From DAISKN01 sp963716925 (GTDB taxonomy: Bacteria; Acidobacteriota; Vicinamibacteria; Marinacidobacterales; SMYC01): DNA of 64,000 bases. Below, in pieces: positions 23,795 to 32,003 of this stretch (position 1 is the stretch's first letter; each line of letters begins with the position of its first letter). Position numbers and translations under genes: made by a program. The DNA lies in contig CAVQUX010000018.1 of NCBI GenBank assembly GCA_963716925.1, forward strand, positions 248,001-312,000. Reading direction: 5' to 3'. Below the pieces are notes generated by a model that worked only from the letters and a program-made list of their open reading frames with translations, was not told where the DNA came from and ran no database searches.

Positions 23795-24152
23795 ATGAAG
23801 AACGACAGGAATGAAACCCAGCAAGAAGCAGAGGCTTCCCGGCTCGAGAAACGAAGGGAGTTTCTCCGTATCCTGAGCGGCGGCGCAGTACTCGCGGGAG
23901 TCGGCTCGCTCGTCGATTGCGGTGACTCGCCCACCTCGGACACGGAAGGGTCGAGCAGCTCTTCCTTGCCCAGCTCGTCGTCCGCCTCGACCTCGGCGAT
24001 CCTCGTCCAGCTCGGGATCCTCGTCCAGCTCCTCGAGCTCGTCATCCAGCTCCTCGAGCTCCTCGCGCTCGAGCTCCAGCTCTTCGAGCTCCAGCTCGTC
24101 GCGGTCCAGCTCCTCGAGCTCCAGCTTGTCCGGTTCGTCGAGGATTCGATAA
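23795..24152 (+). CDS. Tat/lipobox protein with long serine tract (one frameshift)
   Basis: ATG at 23795 gives a twin-arginine signal (KRREFLRILSGGAVLAGVGS) followed by a lipobox-like LVDC. Directly after comes a serine-rich stretch (EGSSSSSLPSSSSASTS). At 23997 an extra C shifts the frame: the unit CTCGGGATCCTCGTCCAGC is repeated 20 bases downstream without that C. Removing it gives an uninterrupted tail of about 45 residues, nearly all serine with two arginines, stopping at 24152. No folded domain is present. With the GT9 gene just upstream, the tract looks like a glycosylation substrate on a small surface lipoprotein. Serine is coded by mixed TCG, TCC and AGC codons. Confidence 0.65.
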
Positions 24153-24186
24153 TCGAGATCGAAACTGGAATGGCGGGCAGCGGCCG

Positions 24187-24405
24187 TCAGGTCTTGTGAA
24201 TTTCATCCCAGCGCGCCGCCAGCAGTCCGTCGTCGTGGAGATACACCTTCGGCTCCCGGAGGACGGCCGCGATCGCCGCGAGCTCCTCGGGCGAATCCAC
24301 GGGGATCTCGTGGCGCCGGCCGTCCTCGAGCACGAGGGTCGCGACTGCCCGGTTCGATCCCGGGTACCATCCGATGGCGTAGTCCTTCACCGCTTTTCGG
24401 CTCAT
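24187..24405 (-). CDS. Small conserved-looking hypothetical protein
   Basis: 72 aa, ATG at 24405 six bases after AGGAGAG, so translation is well supported. The sequence (IGWYPGSNRAVATLVLEDGR, EIPVDSPEELAAIAAVLREP) reads as two beta strands plus a helix, with no membrane segment or signal. I do not recognise a family; the length and charge would suit a small adaptor or a nucleic-acid-binding accessory. Convergent with the serine-tract gene. Confidence 0.55.
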   Translation of the reverse strand: MSRKAVKDYAIGWYPGSNRAVATLVLEDGRRHEIPVDSPEELAAIAAVLREPKVYLHDDGLLAARWDEIHKT

Positions 24406-24480
24406 TCCACTCTCCTGACCCGCTGACGGGGATCTACTCTTGTTTACGACCGAATCGAAGAATCGTCAACTGGAAAGAGG

Positions 24481-24930
24481 TCAGCGCGGCGCCTCGTCCA
24501 TCAGGCGGAAGAAGGCGACGTCGAAGTTCTGCTGCAGGCCGGCGTGATGGTAGACGCCGCGGAGCAAGTCCTCCCCCGGGGCATAGGTCAGCGTATAGAA
24601 GCTTCCGGGATAGCCGCGATCGTCGAGCTCCACCAGCACCTCGAGGACGCCGTTCTCCCCTCTCACCTCGGCCTTCGAGACATGGACCGGCTGCGGATTC
24701 AGGTACCTGGCTTCGAGCTTGCCGTCCGCGGTAACGCTCGCGATCTCGATCATGTAGCTCATGTCGTTGCGGAGCCACCGACCGACGAGCCTCTGAAAGT
24801 CCAACGTACTTTCCGCCGCCGTGGCGGAGGTCGTAGTCGTCGCCTTCTCCACAGACGGGGTCTCGTTGGACGAGCAGCCGACGGCGGCGAGGAGAAGCGA
24901 GAGAACCACGCGCGACCGTTCGGAGACCAC
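24481..24930 (-). CDS. Putative lipoprotein, hypothetical
   Basis: 149 aa. The N-terminus (RVVLSLLLAAVGC) ends in a lipobox, so it is probably an outer-membrane or periplasmic lipoprotein. A threonine/alanine linker follows, then a beta-rich domain (RLVGRWLRNDMSYMIEIASV, GKLEARYLNPQPVHVSKAEV, FYTLTYAPGEDLLRGVYHH) that resembles small calycin-like proteins often seen near sugar-modifying genes. Lies 30 bases downstream of the GT39-like gene on the same strand, so likely co-transcribed. Start GTG at 24930. Confidence 0.6.
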   Translation of the reverse strand: MVSERSRVVLSLLLAAVGCSSNETPSVEKATTTTSATAAESTLDFQRLVGRWLRNDMSYMIEIASVTADGKLEARYLNPQPVHVSKAEVRGENGVLEVLVELDDRGYPGSFYTLTYAPGEDLLRGVYHHAGLQQNFDVAFFRLMDEAPR

Positions 24931-24960
24931 GAGCTAGAGTAACCGAAGCCGGCATCGGTG

Positions 24961-26643
24961 TCAGCTTCCGGTTCGAAGGGACAGGACCAGGATCCGCGAG
25001 CCATCGGGGCAGGGAAAGGCCGCGCGCTCGTCGGCGCGGCTCTGGATCGCTTCGACGATCTCCCGGGACACGACGTCCCCGGGCCACGGTCCCTGCGGCC
25101 CGCCGTCCTTGAGGATCGCGGCATCCGCCGCGCCCAGGTCGGCGCGCCGGAAACTGAGAGGGCGCCTCTCGGATTCGGCGAGGTACTGAAGGGTCGCGGC
25201 GTTGAACACCCGATGATCGGGGACCACCAGCACCCTGAGAGGGCGCAGGCGGAATTCGTCGGACTGGAGGAGACTCTCGATCACCTCCCTGCGGCCGCCC
25301 TTCGCGAGGCGCTCGACGTAGGCCGCTCGGCCCTCGGGATCGGGATCGCGCCGCAGCCACTCGCGGTAGGCGGCATCCACGAACGCCCGATCGTCGAGGT
25401 CCCGCGCGCCCTCGACGAAACGCTCGAGTCTCGATGGGGAGACCGATCTCCGGCGAAGGTCGCCGAGGCTTCGAAGCACCTCCCGCGTGGGCCATCCGCC
25501 GAGCTCGTGGGCTTCGAGGGGCATCGCGTGCGGGAACGGCAGCAGGTGGTTATGGGTCCACTGGCTCAGTGCCGATGGCCAGGTGATTCCGGCGTAGTTG
25601 AGCGCACCGGCGGCCACGGCGAGGGCCACGAGCGTCCTGCGAGCGAAAGCCGACTCGACGTTCGAGATCGCGAGAGCGCCGAGGACCGCAAGCGCCGGCA
25701 GGAGAGCGAGTACGTAGCGTTCGCCTCCCTTGTTCGGAAGAATCGCGAGAAGCGCGTAACCGCTCGCAATCCAGACGGCCAGAAACGCTTTCGGCCGGGC
25801 CCGCCCCAGGGTGAGGACCAGCGACGCCATGAGGACCGCGGATGGAAGCCATCCCATGCCCTGGCTCAGAAGGATCCGGAAATAGTACCCGGGGTGTCCG
25901 CTCGATCGAAACGGAAGCGAGCCCTCGCCGAAGCCGTAGTACCGGACGTAGTGGAGGATGTCCGAGAAGTGAGAGGCGTACCAGACGCCGGCGGTCGCGA
26001 TGGAGGCCGCCGCGAAGATCAGGACCTTCCGCCGCTCCCCCGCGACGAAGCAGTAGACGAGTGGCCCCACGAAGAAGACCGAGGCGAGCACCTTCGTGAG
26101 AAGAGTGACCCCCGCGGCGAGCCCCGCCGCCGGGCTCGGGCCGGAACGCGACAGCAGGAAGAGCCCGAGGGTCGCCGTCGCCGCCGCCGGCAGATCCATC
26201 ATGTACTCGCGCGAGAAGTTCACGACCCCGGTGAACGTGGACACCAGGAAGACGGAAAGAGCAACGACGGGAAGTCCTGCCTCGTACCTCGAGCTCAAGA
26301 GGGCGGTCGCCAGGAGAAGCAGGAACAGGTAGGGCGCGAGCGTGAGCTGCGCGACCTCGCGGGACTCGCCGAAAGCGCGATAGAGAGGAACGGTCGTCAA
26401 CGGGAAGAGCGGCGCCACCGCGGAAGGCTGCTGCAGGATCTGCCGCACCAATGCGCCCGCGCCCGCTTCCTCGAAAGAGCGGTGAAAGCGGAGGCTCATC
26501 GACAGGTAGTGAGCGTGATCCCAGGCCGGAGGAACCTCGAACTGCCGCCGGCTCCAGGAAGAGCTCAGGAGCGTCAGAAGCGCGGTCCAGGCCACCAGGA
26601 GGGCAACCGCCCCAATGAGGCGGGAGGCTCGGAGTCGCTCCAT
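24961..26643 (-). CDS. GT39/ArnT-like membrane glycosyltransferase with DUF4214 domain
   Basis: 560 aa. About ten membrane helices; an early periplasmic loop has WDHAHYL with the acidic residue expected of GT-C transferases, and a second loop has SREYMMDLPAA. Such enzymes use polyprenyl-phosphate sugars to modify lipids or proteins in the periplasm. After the membrane part comes a DUF4214-like helical repeat (RDLDDRAFVDAAYREWLRRD, ESLLQSDEFRLRPL), seen in many surface-glycan proteins, and a final alpha/beta segment. It lies one gene away from the GT9/serine-tract pair, which hints at a local glycosylation role. Acceptor unknown. Confidence 0.8.
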   Translation of the reverse strand: MERLRASRLIGAVALLVAWTALLTLLSSSWSRRQFEVPPAWDHAHYLSMSLRFHRSFEEAGAGALVRQILQQPSAVAPLFPLTTVPLYRAFGESREVAQLTLAPYLFLLLLATALLSSRYEAGLPVVALSVFLVSTFTGVVNFSREYMMDLPAAATATLGLFLLSRSGPSPAAGLAAGVTLLTKVLASVFFVGPLVYCFVAGERRKVLIFAAASIATAGVWYASHFSDILHYVRYYGFGEGSLPFRSSGHPGYYFRILLSQGMGWLPSAVLMASLVLTLGRARPKAFLAVWIASGYALLAILPNKGGERYVLALLPALAVLGALAISNVESAFARRTLVALAVAAGALNYAGITWPSALSQWTHNHLLPFPHAMPLEAHELGGWPTREVLRSLGDLRRRSVSPSRLERFVEGARDLDDRAFVDAAYREWLRRDPDPEGRAAYVERLAKGGRREVIESLLQSDEFRLRPLRVLVVPDHRVFNAATLQYLAESERRPLSFRRADLGAADAAILKDGGPQGPWPGDVVSREIVEAIQSRADERAAFPCPDGSRILVLSLRTGS

Positions 26644-26749
26644 GTTGGAGCGATTCTAACCTTCGTCCCGATGGTTGGCGTCGGTGCGTAGCGCGAATCG
26701 GTAGTCCGGTATACTGAAACATCCGACTCAGGAATATTCGAGGAACGGG

Positions 26750-29179
26750 ATGATCGGTCTCTTTCACGATCTGCGCCTCGCGCTGAGAGCCCTCGCTTCC
26801 CGGTGGCGCTTCTCCGCTCTGGTGATCGCCACGATGGCCATCGGCATCGGGACTACGGTCGGGGTCTGGGTCTATCTGTCCTATTTCGTGCGACCGACGC
26901 TGGATGCTCCCGATCCCGGCAGCCTCGTGTGGCTGAGCAATCCTGCTCCGGACGATCGCTGGCGCCGGTTCGACCTGGCCGACTGGCAGGCGCTCGAGTC
27001 CGCGAGCGGCGAACTGTTCACGGAGACGGCGGCTTCGCGAATCTACAGCGCTTCGCTGCAAAGCGGAGATCAGACGCTTCACGTGTTCGGCACCGCGGTC
27101 TCGGGCGGGTACTTCGAGCTTCTCGGCGCCCGGGCGTCCCGGGGACGTCTCCTCGAGCCTCGCGACGATCGGATCGATGCCGACCCCGTCCTGGTGCTCA
27201 GCGATCTCACCTGGAGACGGCATTTCCGCGGCGATCCCGGCGTCGTCGGCACCACCGTGAGCCTGGATGGCCGTCATTCATACACCATCATCGGCATCAC
27301 CGAGCCCGGCTTCCAGGGAACCGGCTTCTGGGCCGCCGTCCACACGCCGCTCGCCCAGGCGGGTCCGCTCTTGTCGCGCACTCGTCCGCTGGAAGAGCAA
27401 GGCGTCAGCATTCTCGCCCGCCTGCGCCCCGAGCTTTCCATCGACCAGGCGCAGACCCGACTCGCGTCCGCCGCCAGGGGCCTCGATGAGTCTCGTCCCC
27501 TGGCCGCACCGCGCGAGCCCCGTCTCCAGTCGGTGGAACGCTTCGACGAGAGCTTCGCCGAGGAACCGATTTACCAGGCTGCCCGGGTTCTGATGGCGGC
27601 CGTCGTGATGCTGCTCCTCCTCGGCTGTGCCAACGTCGCGAGCTTGATGCTCGCCCAGGGAGTCGGCCGCCGCCGGGAGATCGCGGTGCACGCCGCCCTC
27701 GGCGCCGGCCGCGGCAGGGCGATGCGGCGGTTCCTGCTCGAGGGCGTTCTCCTCTCGGTGACCGGCGGCATGGTCGGCCTGATCCTCGTGCCTCCCCTCC
27801 TGCGGCTGATCGAGCACTATTTGCGCATGGACGTTCCGGTCGTCATGGGCGACTGGGGTGCAGGCACGCGATTGATCGTGAACGAAGGCGAGCTGGCCCT
27901 GTTCGTCGCCGGGGTCTCGGTGCTCACCGGATTGCTCTTCAGCCTCGCGCCGATGATGCAGACGATGAGCCTCGATCTGGTGACGGCGTTGAAGGGCGAC
28001 TCCATCGCGAGCGGCAGTCGGCGATGGCAGGCCCGCGACGCTCTGGTGGTCGTACAGGTCGCGCTCTCGGTGGTACTGCTGGTAGGAGCCGCGCTCCTCG
28101 GACGGGCGCTCCTGCGGCTGCAACACCTGCCGCTTGGTTTCGACGAGCGGGGTCTGTTCCTGGCGACGGTGTACCTGCCGAAGGAGCGCCTCAACGACGG
28201 AAACGACGGGGCTCTGCTGTTTCACGAGCTGAGCGAGCGGCTGGCCGAGCTTCCAGGCGTCGAGAGCGCGAGCCTGGTGCAGCAGGTCCCGCTGGGCATG
28301 CAGGACGAGACCAGGGTCGAAGTAGACGGTGAGCGGGCGACGGTCCTGTACAACGCCGTCGGACGCGACTACTTCGCCACGCTGCGCGTCGCCACCCTCG
28401 CCGGCCGGACCTTCGCCGACGGCGACGACGGGGCGGCGCCGCGGGTCGCGGTGCTCAACCGCACCGCGGCCGAGCACTTCTTCCCCGGCGAGCCGGCGAT
28501 TGGACGAACGATGACCCTTCATTCCGGATCGTGGGAGGAGACGGGAGCGCGCGTCGAAGTCGTCGGGGTGGTCGCGGACAGCTTGAGCGAGCCGGAGTGG
28601 CGGCCGATGGCCCCGATGGTCTTTCTTCCCTTCGCGCAGCATCCTTCGCCGCGGCCGACGCTGGTCGTTCGGGCCGCAGGGCCGATCGAGCGCCGCCTGC
28701 GCGACCTCCTGCGCTCCGAATATCCCGATCTCGCCGTGGTGAGTCTCGTCCCCTTCGAAGAGCAGAGGAAACGCTCTCTCGCCACTCAGCGCATGAATGC
28801 GGATATGTCCGGCGGCCTCGCGCTGCTCGGCCTGCTACTCTCCGGTTTCGGCATCTTCAGCGTCATGAGCTACACCGTCAGCCAGCGCACTCGCGAGATC
28901 GGAATCCGCATGGCCGTGGGTGCCGAGCGCGCCGACGTCGGTCGCTGGGTCCTCGCCGAGGCGATGCGTCGCGTAGGACTCGGGCTTTTGATCGGGCTCG
29001 CCGGCGCCTGGGCGCAAGCCCGGCTCCTCGAGAGCCTTCTGGTCGGCGTAGAGGCCCGCGATCCGTGGATCCTCGCGGTGGTTCCGATCGTCCTCTCGTT
29101 CTGCGCATTGCTCGCGGCCTGGATGCCCGCGCGGAGAGCCACCCGGGTGGAGCCGATCCGGGCTCTGCGGGAGTTCTGA
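26750..29179 (+). CDS. ADOP-type ABC transporter permease (second copy)
   Basis: 809 aa. Same duplicated MacB/FtsX layout as the gene at 3141: starting helix (SALVIATMAIGIGTTVGVWV), periplasmic domain, three helices around residue 290-400 with RREIAVHAALGAGRGR, a second helix (LVVVQVALSVVLLVGAALLG), second periplasmic domain, and final FtsX part with QRTREIGIRMAVGAERADVG. No adjacent ATPase. The ATG at 26750 follows GAGGAACGGG; TATACT at about 26711 may be the -10 element of its promoter. Confidence 0.9.
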   Translation: MIGLFHDLRLALRALASRWRFSALVIATMAIGIGTTVGVWVYLSYFVRPTLDAPDPGSLVWLSNPAPDDRWRRFDLADWQALESASGELFTETAASRIYSASLQSGDQTLHVFGTAVSGGYFELLGARASRGRLLEPRDDRIDADPVLVLSDLTWRRHFRGDPGVVGTTVSLDGRHSYTIIGITEPGFQGTGFWAAVHTPLAQAGPLLSRTRPLEEQGVSILARLRPELSIDQAQTRLASAARGLDESRPLAAPREPRLQSVERFDESFAEEPIYQAARVLMAAVVMLLLLGCANVASLMLAQGVGRRREIAVHAALGAGRGRAMRRFLLEGVLLSVTGGMVGLILVPPLLRLIEHYLRMDVPVVMGDWGAGTRLIVNEGELALFVAGVSVLTGLLFSLAPMMQTMSLDLVTALKGDSIASGSRRWQARDALVVVQVALSVVLLVGAALLGRALLRLQHLPLGFDERGLFLATVYLPKERLNDGNDGALLFHELSERLAELPGVESASLVQQVPLGMQDETRVEVDGERATVLYNAVGRDYFATLRVATLAGRTFADGDDGAAPRVAVLNRTAAEHFFPGEPAIGRTMTLHSGSWEETGARVEVVGVVADSLSEPEWRPMAPMVFLPFAQHPSPRPTLVVRAAGPIERRLRDLLRSEYPDLAVVSLVPFEEQRKRSLATQRMNADMSGGLALLGLLLSGFGIFSVMSYTVSQRTREIGIRMAVGAERADVGRWVLAEAMRRVGLGLLIGLAGAWAQARLLESLLVGVEARDPWILAVVPIVLSFCALLAAWMPARRATRVEPIRALREF

Positions 29180-29241
29180 GAGCGAGTCCCGACTTGGGGT
29201 GAACGAAGCCGTGGCGGCACGGGCCGCTCAGCGGAGAGAGT

Positions 29242-29505
29242 TCAAGGAATAGAGCGCTCAGTCGTTGAATCGCCTCCCGCTCGGCGATCGAGCTCGCGAA
29301 AGAAGAAGCACCATTCGATGTTGGCGAGCTGCCACACCTCGGCGCCGGCGCGGGCCATCGAGAAGGTGAAGGCGTGGCCGAGGATTCCCGCAAGCCGGGC
29401 CTCCGAGCAGGCGAGGCCGGCGGCGCGCAGGGTCGGAAGCAAAGCGGCCAGGAGCGGGCCGCGGGTCGTCGCCGGCTGGATGTCGAGGACGCGGGATTCG
29501 GCCAT
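29242..29505 (-). CDS. Short hypothetical protein, possibly truncated
   Basis: 87 aa from the ATG at 29505. Sequence such as LLAALLPTLRAAGLACSEARL and GILGHAFTFSMARAGAEVWQ reads like the N-terminal part of a cysteine-containing domain protein of the BtrH type, with EWCFFFREL after it, but it stops early. No partner follows. Codon use matches the genome, so it may be a remnant of a longer gene. Low certainty. Confidence 0.35.
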   Translation of the reverse strand: MAESRVLDIQPATTRGPLLAALLPTLRAAGLACSEARLAGILGHAFTFSMARAGAEVWQLANIEWCFFFRELDRRAGGDSTTERSIP

Positions 29506-29571
29506 CCATTCCAGGGTCGCGTCCGGGAAGCGGGAAGGTCGAGCGCCAACCTGGTCTAGAATCGTGCTCCC

Positions 29572-31272
29572 ATGAGCCGTATCGCCGTCCTCGCCATCCT
29601 CCTGCTCTTGTGGAAGGACGCCTCTTCGGAGCCGCGTCTGCGCTACGTGACCACCGCCCGACAGAAAGGACCGGTCGGGCACCGGGATCCGATCGGTGTT
29701 CTCTCGCCCGACGGGACGTGGGTGGCGTACTCCGAGGGCCGGTTCCTGAAGCTCCAGCACGTGGAAGGCGGACCGGTGCGCGAGCTCGAGCCGATGAGCC
29801 TCGACGTCCGGGAAATCGCGTGGCTGCCCGACAGCAGGCGCCTCGCGGTTCCAGACCGCGCGGCGGGAGGGGCCGCGGCACGCTGGTACGTCTACGATCT
29901 CGAGGCGGGGGAACGGAAGCCTCTCTGGCCGGGCGCTCCCGAGATCTCTCAGGTGTCCTTCGGCGAAGGCGGAGCCGCGGTCGGCATCCTGCGAACCCCC
30001 GAGGGTTTCGCGCTGGTTCGCCGCGATAGCGAAGGGCGCGACACGCGGCTCGCCGCTTCCCGGGAACGGATGAGCCATCCCGTGGTTCGTTCGGGTCGAG
30101 TGCCTTGCATCATCGGGGAGAGGCTCGATCGCGACTGCGCGAACGCGACTCGGGAGGCCATCACGGATCGAGAGGCCTACGGCTCCTTCGCCCATTCTCC
30201 CGACGGGAAGATCCTCTACTTCTCTTCCCCCAACGACGGAGGCACGCTGGATCTCTGGTCGTTTCGAGAATCGGACGGCCGACTCGAGCGGCTCACGAGC
30301 TTCGCCCGCGACACCTACGCGTCGTCGGTGGATGACGAGGGGCGGGTCCTCTTCAAGGTGCAGGACTACCGGACATTTCTCGCGATGGCCCCCGCCGCCG
30401 GAGGAGAGACGACGGCCCTCACCACGTTCCAATCCGAGACCCCGTCCTGGGACGCGGCCTCCGGGCGGATTGCCTTCACGTTCGGAAACTGGCGGCGCGT
30501 CCTCGACGATCTCCACTACCCCGACATCTCGCAGCAGGTGGGATTCATTCGGCTCGATGCGCCGCTGCCCGCGGAAGCGCCGCACGGCATCGTGAGCGCG
30601 TCGACGTCGGAGGACCAGGGGCAGACGTTCTCGCCCGACGGGAAATGGATCGCCTTCCACTCGCACTTCGGGCCGTCCGATGACATCTGGATCGTGCCCG
30701 CCGACCTTTCGAAAGCGCCGCGTCGGTTGACGGAGGGCGGCTACGAGACGGGCTGGCCGCGGTGGTCTCGAGACGGCCGCTTCGTCGTCTACGCGACGGC
30801 GAAGGGACGGGAAGCGCCGGGGCGCGCTTACGTGCTCCGGGTGGATGGGGAGACCGGGACGCTTCTCGAGCCCGAGCGGGAAGTGCCCCTTCGCGAATTC
30901 GAGGGAGAGGTGAGCCACGCCGAATGGATGGGGGGAAGCGACGAGATCGCGCTCGAGGTGCAGCTCGGACCGGGTCGGAAGGGGATCTACCGGGTGAGCC
31001 GGGAGGGCGGACGCCCGCGCCGGGTGCACGAGTTCGACTGCGAGGAGCGCACTTCGGCGATCTCCGTTTCGCCCGACGGGAGCTGGATCGCCTACGTGGC
31101 GCCGTTTCCTTCGGGCTACCAGCAGGTGTTCCGCCTGCCGGCGAAAGGGGGCGCGTCCGAGCAGGTCACGTTCGATCCGTCGAACAAGACCCATCCCGCG
31201 TACTCGCCCGACGGGACGCGCATCGCCTTCACCGTCTTTCAGTACGAGGCGCAGTTCTGGATGCTGCAGTAA
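29572..31272 (+). CDS. Secreted PD40/TolB-like beta-propeller protein
   Basis: 566 aa with a short signal peptide. Many PD40 units with the SPDG turn: VLSPDGTWVAYSEG, HSPDGKILYFSSPNDGGTLD, TFSPDGKWIAFHSH, VSPDGSWIAYVAPFPSGYQQ, YSPDGTRIAFTVFQYEAQF, adding up to about two propeller blocks. No peptidase, kinase or other catalytic domain is attached, unlike the S9 and kinase genes elsewhere in this window that use the same propeller. Probably a periplasmic binding or scaffold protein. Confidence 0.75.
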   Translation: MSRIAVLAILLLLWKDASSEPRLRYVTTARQKGPVGHRDPIGVLSPDGTWVAYSEGRFLKLQHVEGGPVRELEPMSLDVREIAWLPDSRRLAVPDRAAGGAAARWYVYDLEAGERKPLWPGAPEISQVSFGEGGAAVGILRTPEGFALVRRDSEGRDTRLAASRERMSHPVVRSGRVPCIIGERLDRDCANATREAITDREAYGSFAHSPDGKILYFSSPNDGGTLDLWSFRESDGRLERLTSFARDTYASSVDDEGRVLFKVQDYRTFLAMAPAAGGETTALTTFQSETPSWDAASGRIAFTFGNWRRVLDDLHYPDISQQVGFIRLDAPLPAEAPHGIVSASTSEDQGQTFSPDGKWIAFHSHFGPSDDIWIVPADLSKAPRRLTEGGYETGWPRWSRDGRFVVYATAKGREAPGRAYVLRVDGETGTLLEPEREVPLREFEGEVSHAEWMGGSDEIALEVQLGPGRKGIYRVSREGGRPRRVHEFDCEERTSAISVSPDGSWIAYVAPFPSGYQQVFRLPAKGGASEQVTFDPSNKTHPAYSPDGTRIAFTVFQYEAQFWMLQ

Positions 31273-31307
31273 TCAACTCAATACGCAACGATTGCACCGA
31301 AGGATAA

Positions 31308-31763
31308 ATGGACATGAGACCCACACCTCCGGGTTGGCCGCGGATTTCCACCTCCCTCTACTACGATGATCCGGCGGAAGCGATCGATTGGTTGTGCCGG
31401 GCATTCGGTTTCGAGGTCCGGCTCAAGATCGAGGGCGAGGGGGGCCGGATCGAGCACTCCGAGCTCACCTTCGGCGAAGGATTGATCATGGTAGCGGGGG
31501 CCGACAAGAGCTCGAAGTTCCCCCAGATCCGAAGCCCCCGGCAGGTCGGAGGCGCGAATACGCAGAACATGATGGTGTACGTCGACGACGTCGAGGCCCA
31601 TTGCGAGCGCGCCCGCGAGGCCGGCGCCCGGATCGTGGCGGAGCCGAAGACCACGGACTACGGCGAGGACTACTGGACCGACCGCGGCTACGAATGCGAG
31701 GACATCGGTGGCCACCACTGGTGGTTCTACCAGCGGCTGCGCGACCCGAAGCGACCCGGTTGA
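31308..31763 (+). CDS. VOC-superfamily protein (glyoxalase-like, PhnB-type)
   Basis: 151 aa. STSLYYDDPAEAIDWLCRAF, GFEVRLKIEGEGG and IEHSELTFGEGLIMVAG form module one; MMVYVDDVEAHCERAREAGA, YWTDRGYECEDIGGHHWWFY module two. The wording matches the PhnB-like/bleomycin-resistance group whose members usually lack an assigned substrate. No signal peptide. It follows the PD40 gene by 35 bases on the same strand. Confidence 0.8.
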   Translation: MDMRPTPPGWPRISTSLYYDDPAEAIDWLCRAFGFEVRLKIEGEGGRIEHSELTFGEGLIMVAGADKSSKFPQIRSPRQVGGANTQNMMVYVDDVEAHCERAREAGARIVAEPKTTDYGEDYWTDRGYECEDIGGHHWWFYQRLRDPKRPG

Positions 31764-32003
31764 GCTCTTCCAGCGGCTCGAACCATCGACCCGCTCGAAT
31801 CTGGTCCCGCGCCCGGTTGTGCCGCTCCCGAGCACCGTAGGTCAAGAACCCGCCCCCCTGTAGTGGTCAAGGTTCCTATTCTCCGTCAGGCGCTTCCGCG
31901 ATCCGGTTCCGAACGACGTTCCGCGTCGCCAACCGGCGAATGCCGTTCGACCTCACAGTTCTGGCGCCTCGGGAGTGCGACAATCCCGTCTCGGAGGTGC
32001 GTC

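Noticed and set aside
23999..24199. Leucine-rich continuation of the serine protein in the original frame
   Set aside because: Built from alternating L, Q, E and V as a frame artefact of serine codons; the repeated unit with one extra C points to the serine frame as the real one.
24958..26691. 577-codon plus-strand frame opposite the GT39-like gene
   Set aside because: Shadow of the real membrane protein; low-complexity charged composition and no domain.
27278..28642. 454-codon minus-strand frame inside the second ADOP gene
   Set aside because: Antisense shadow in high-GC coding sequence; the plus-strand protein is complete and conserved.
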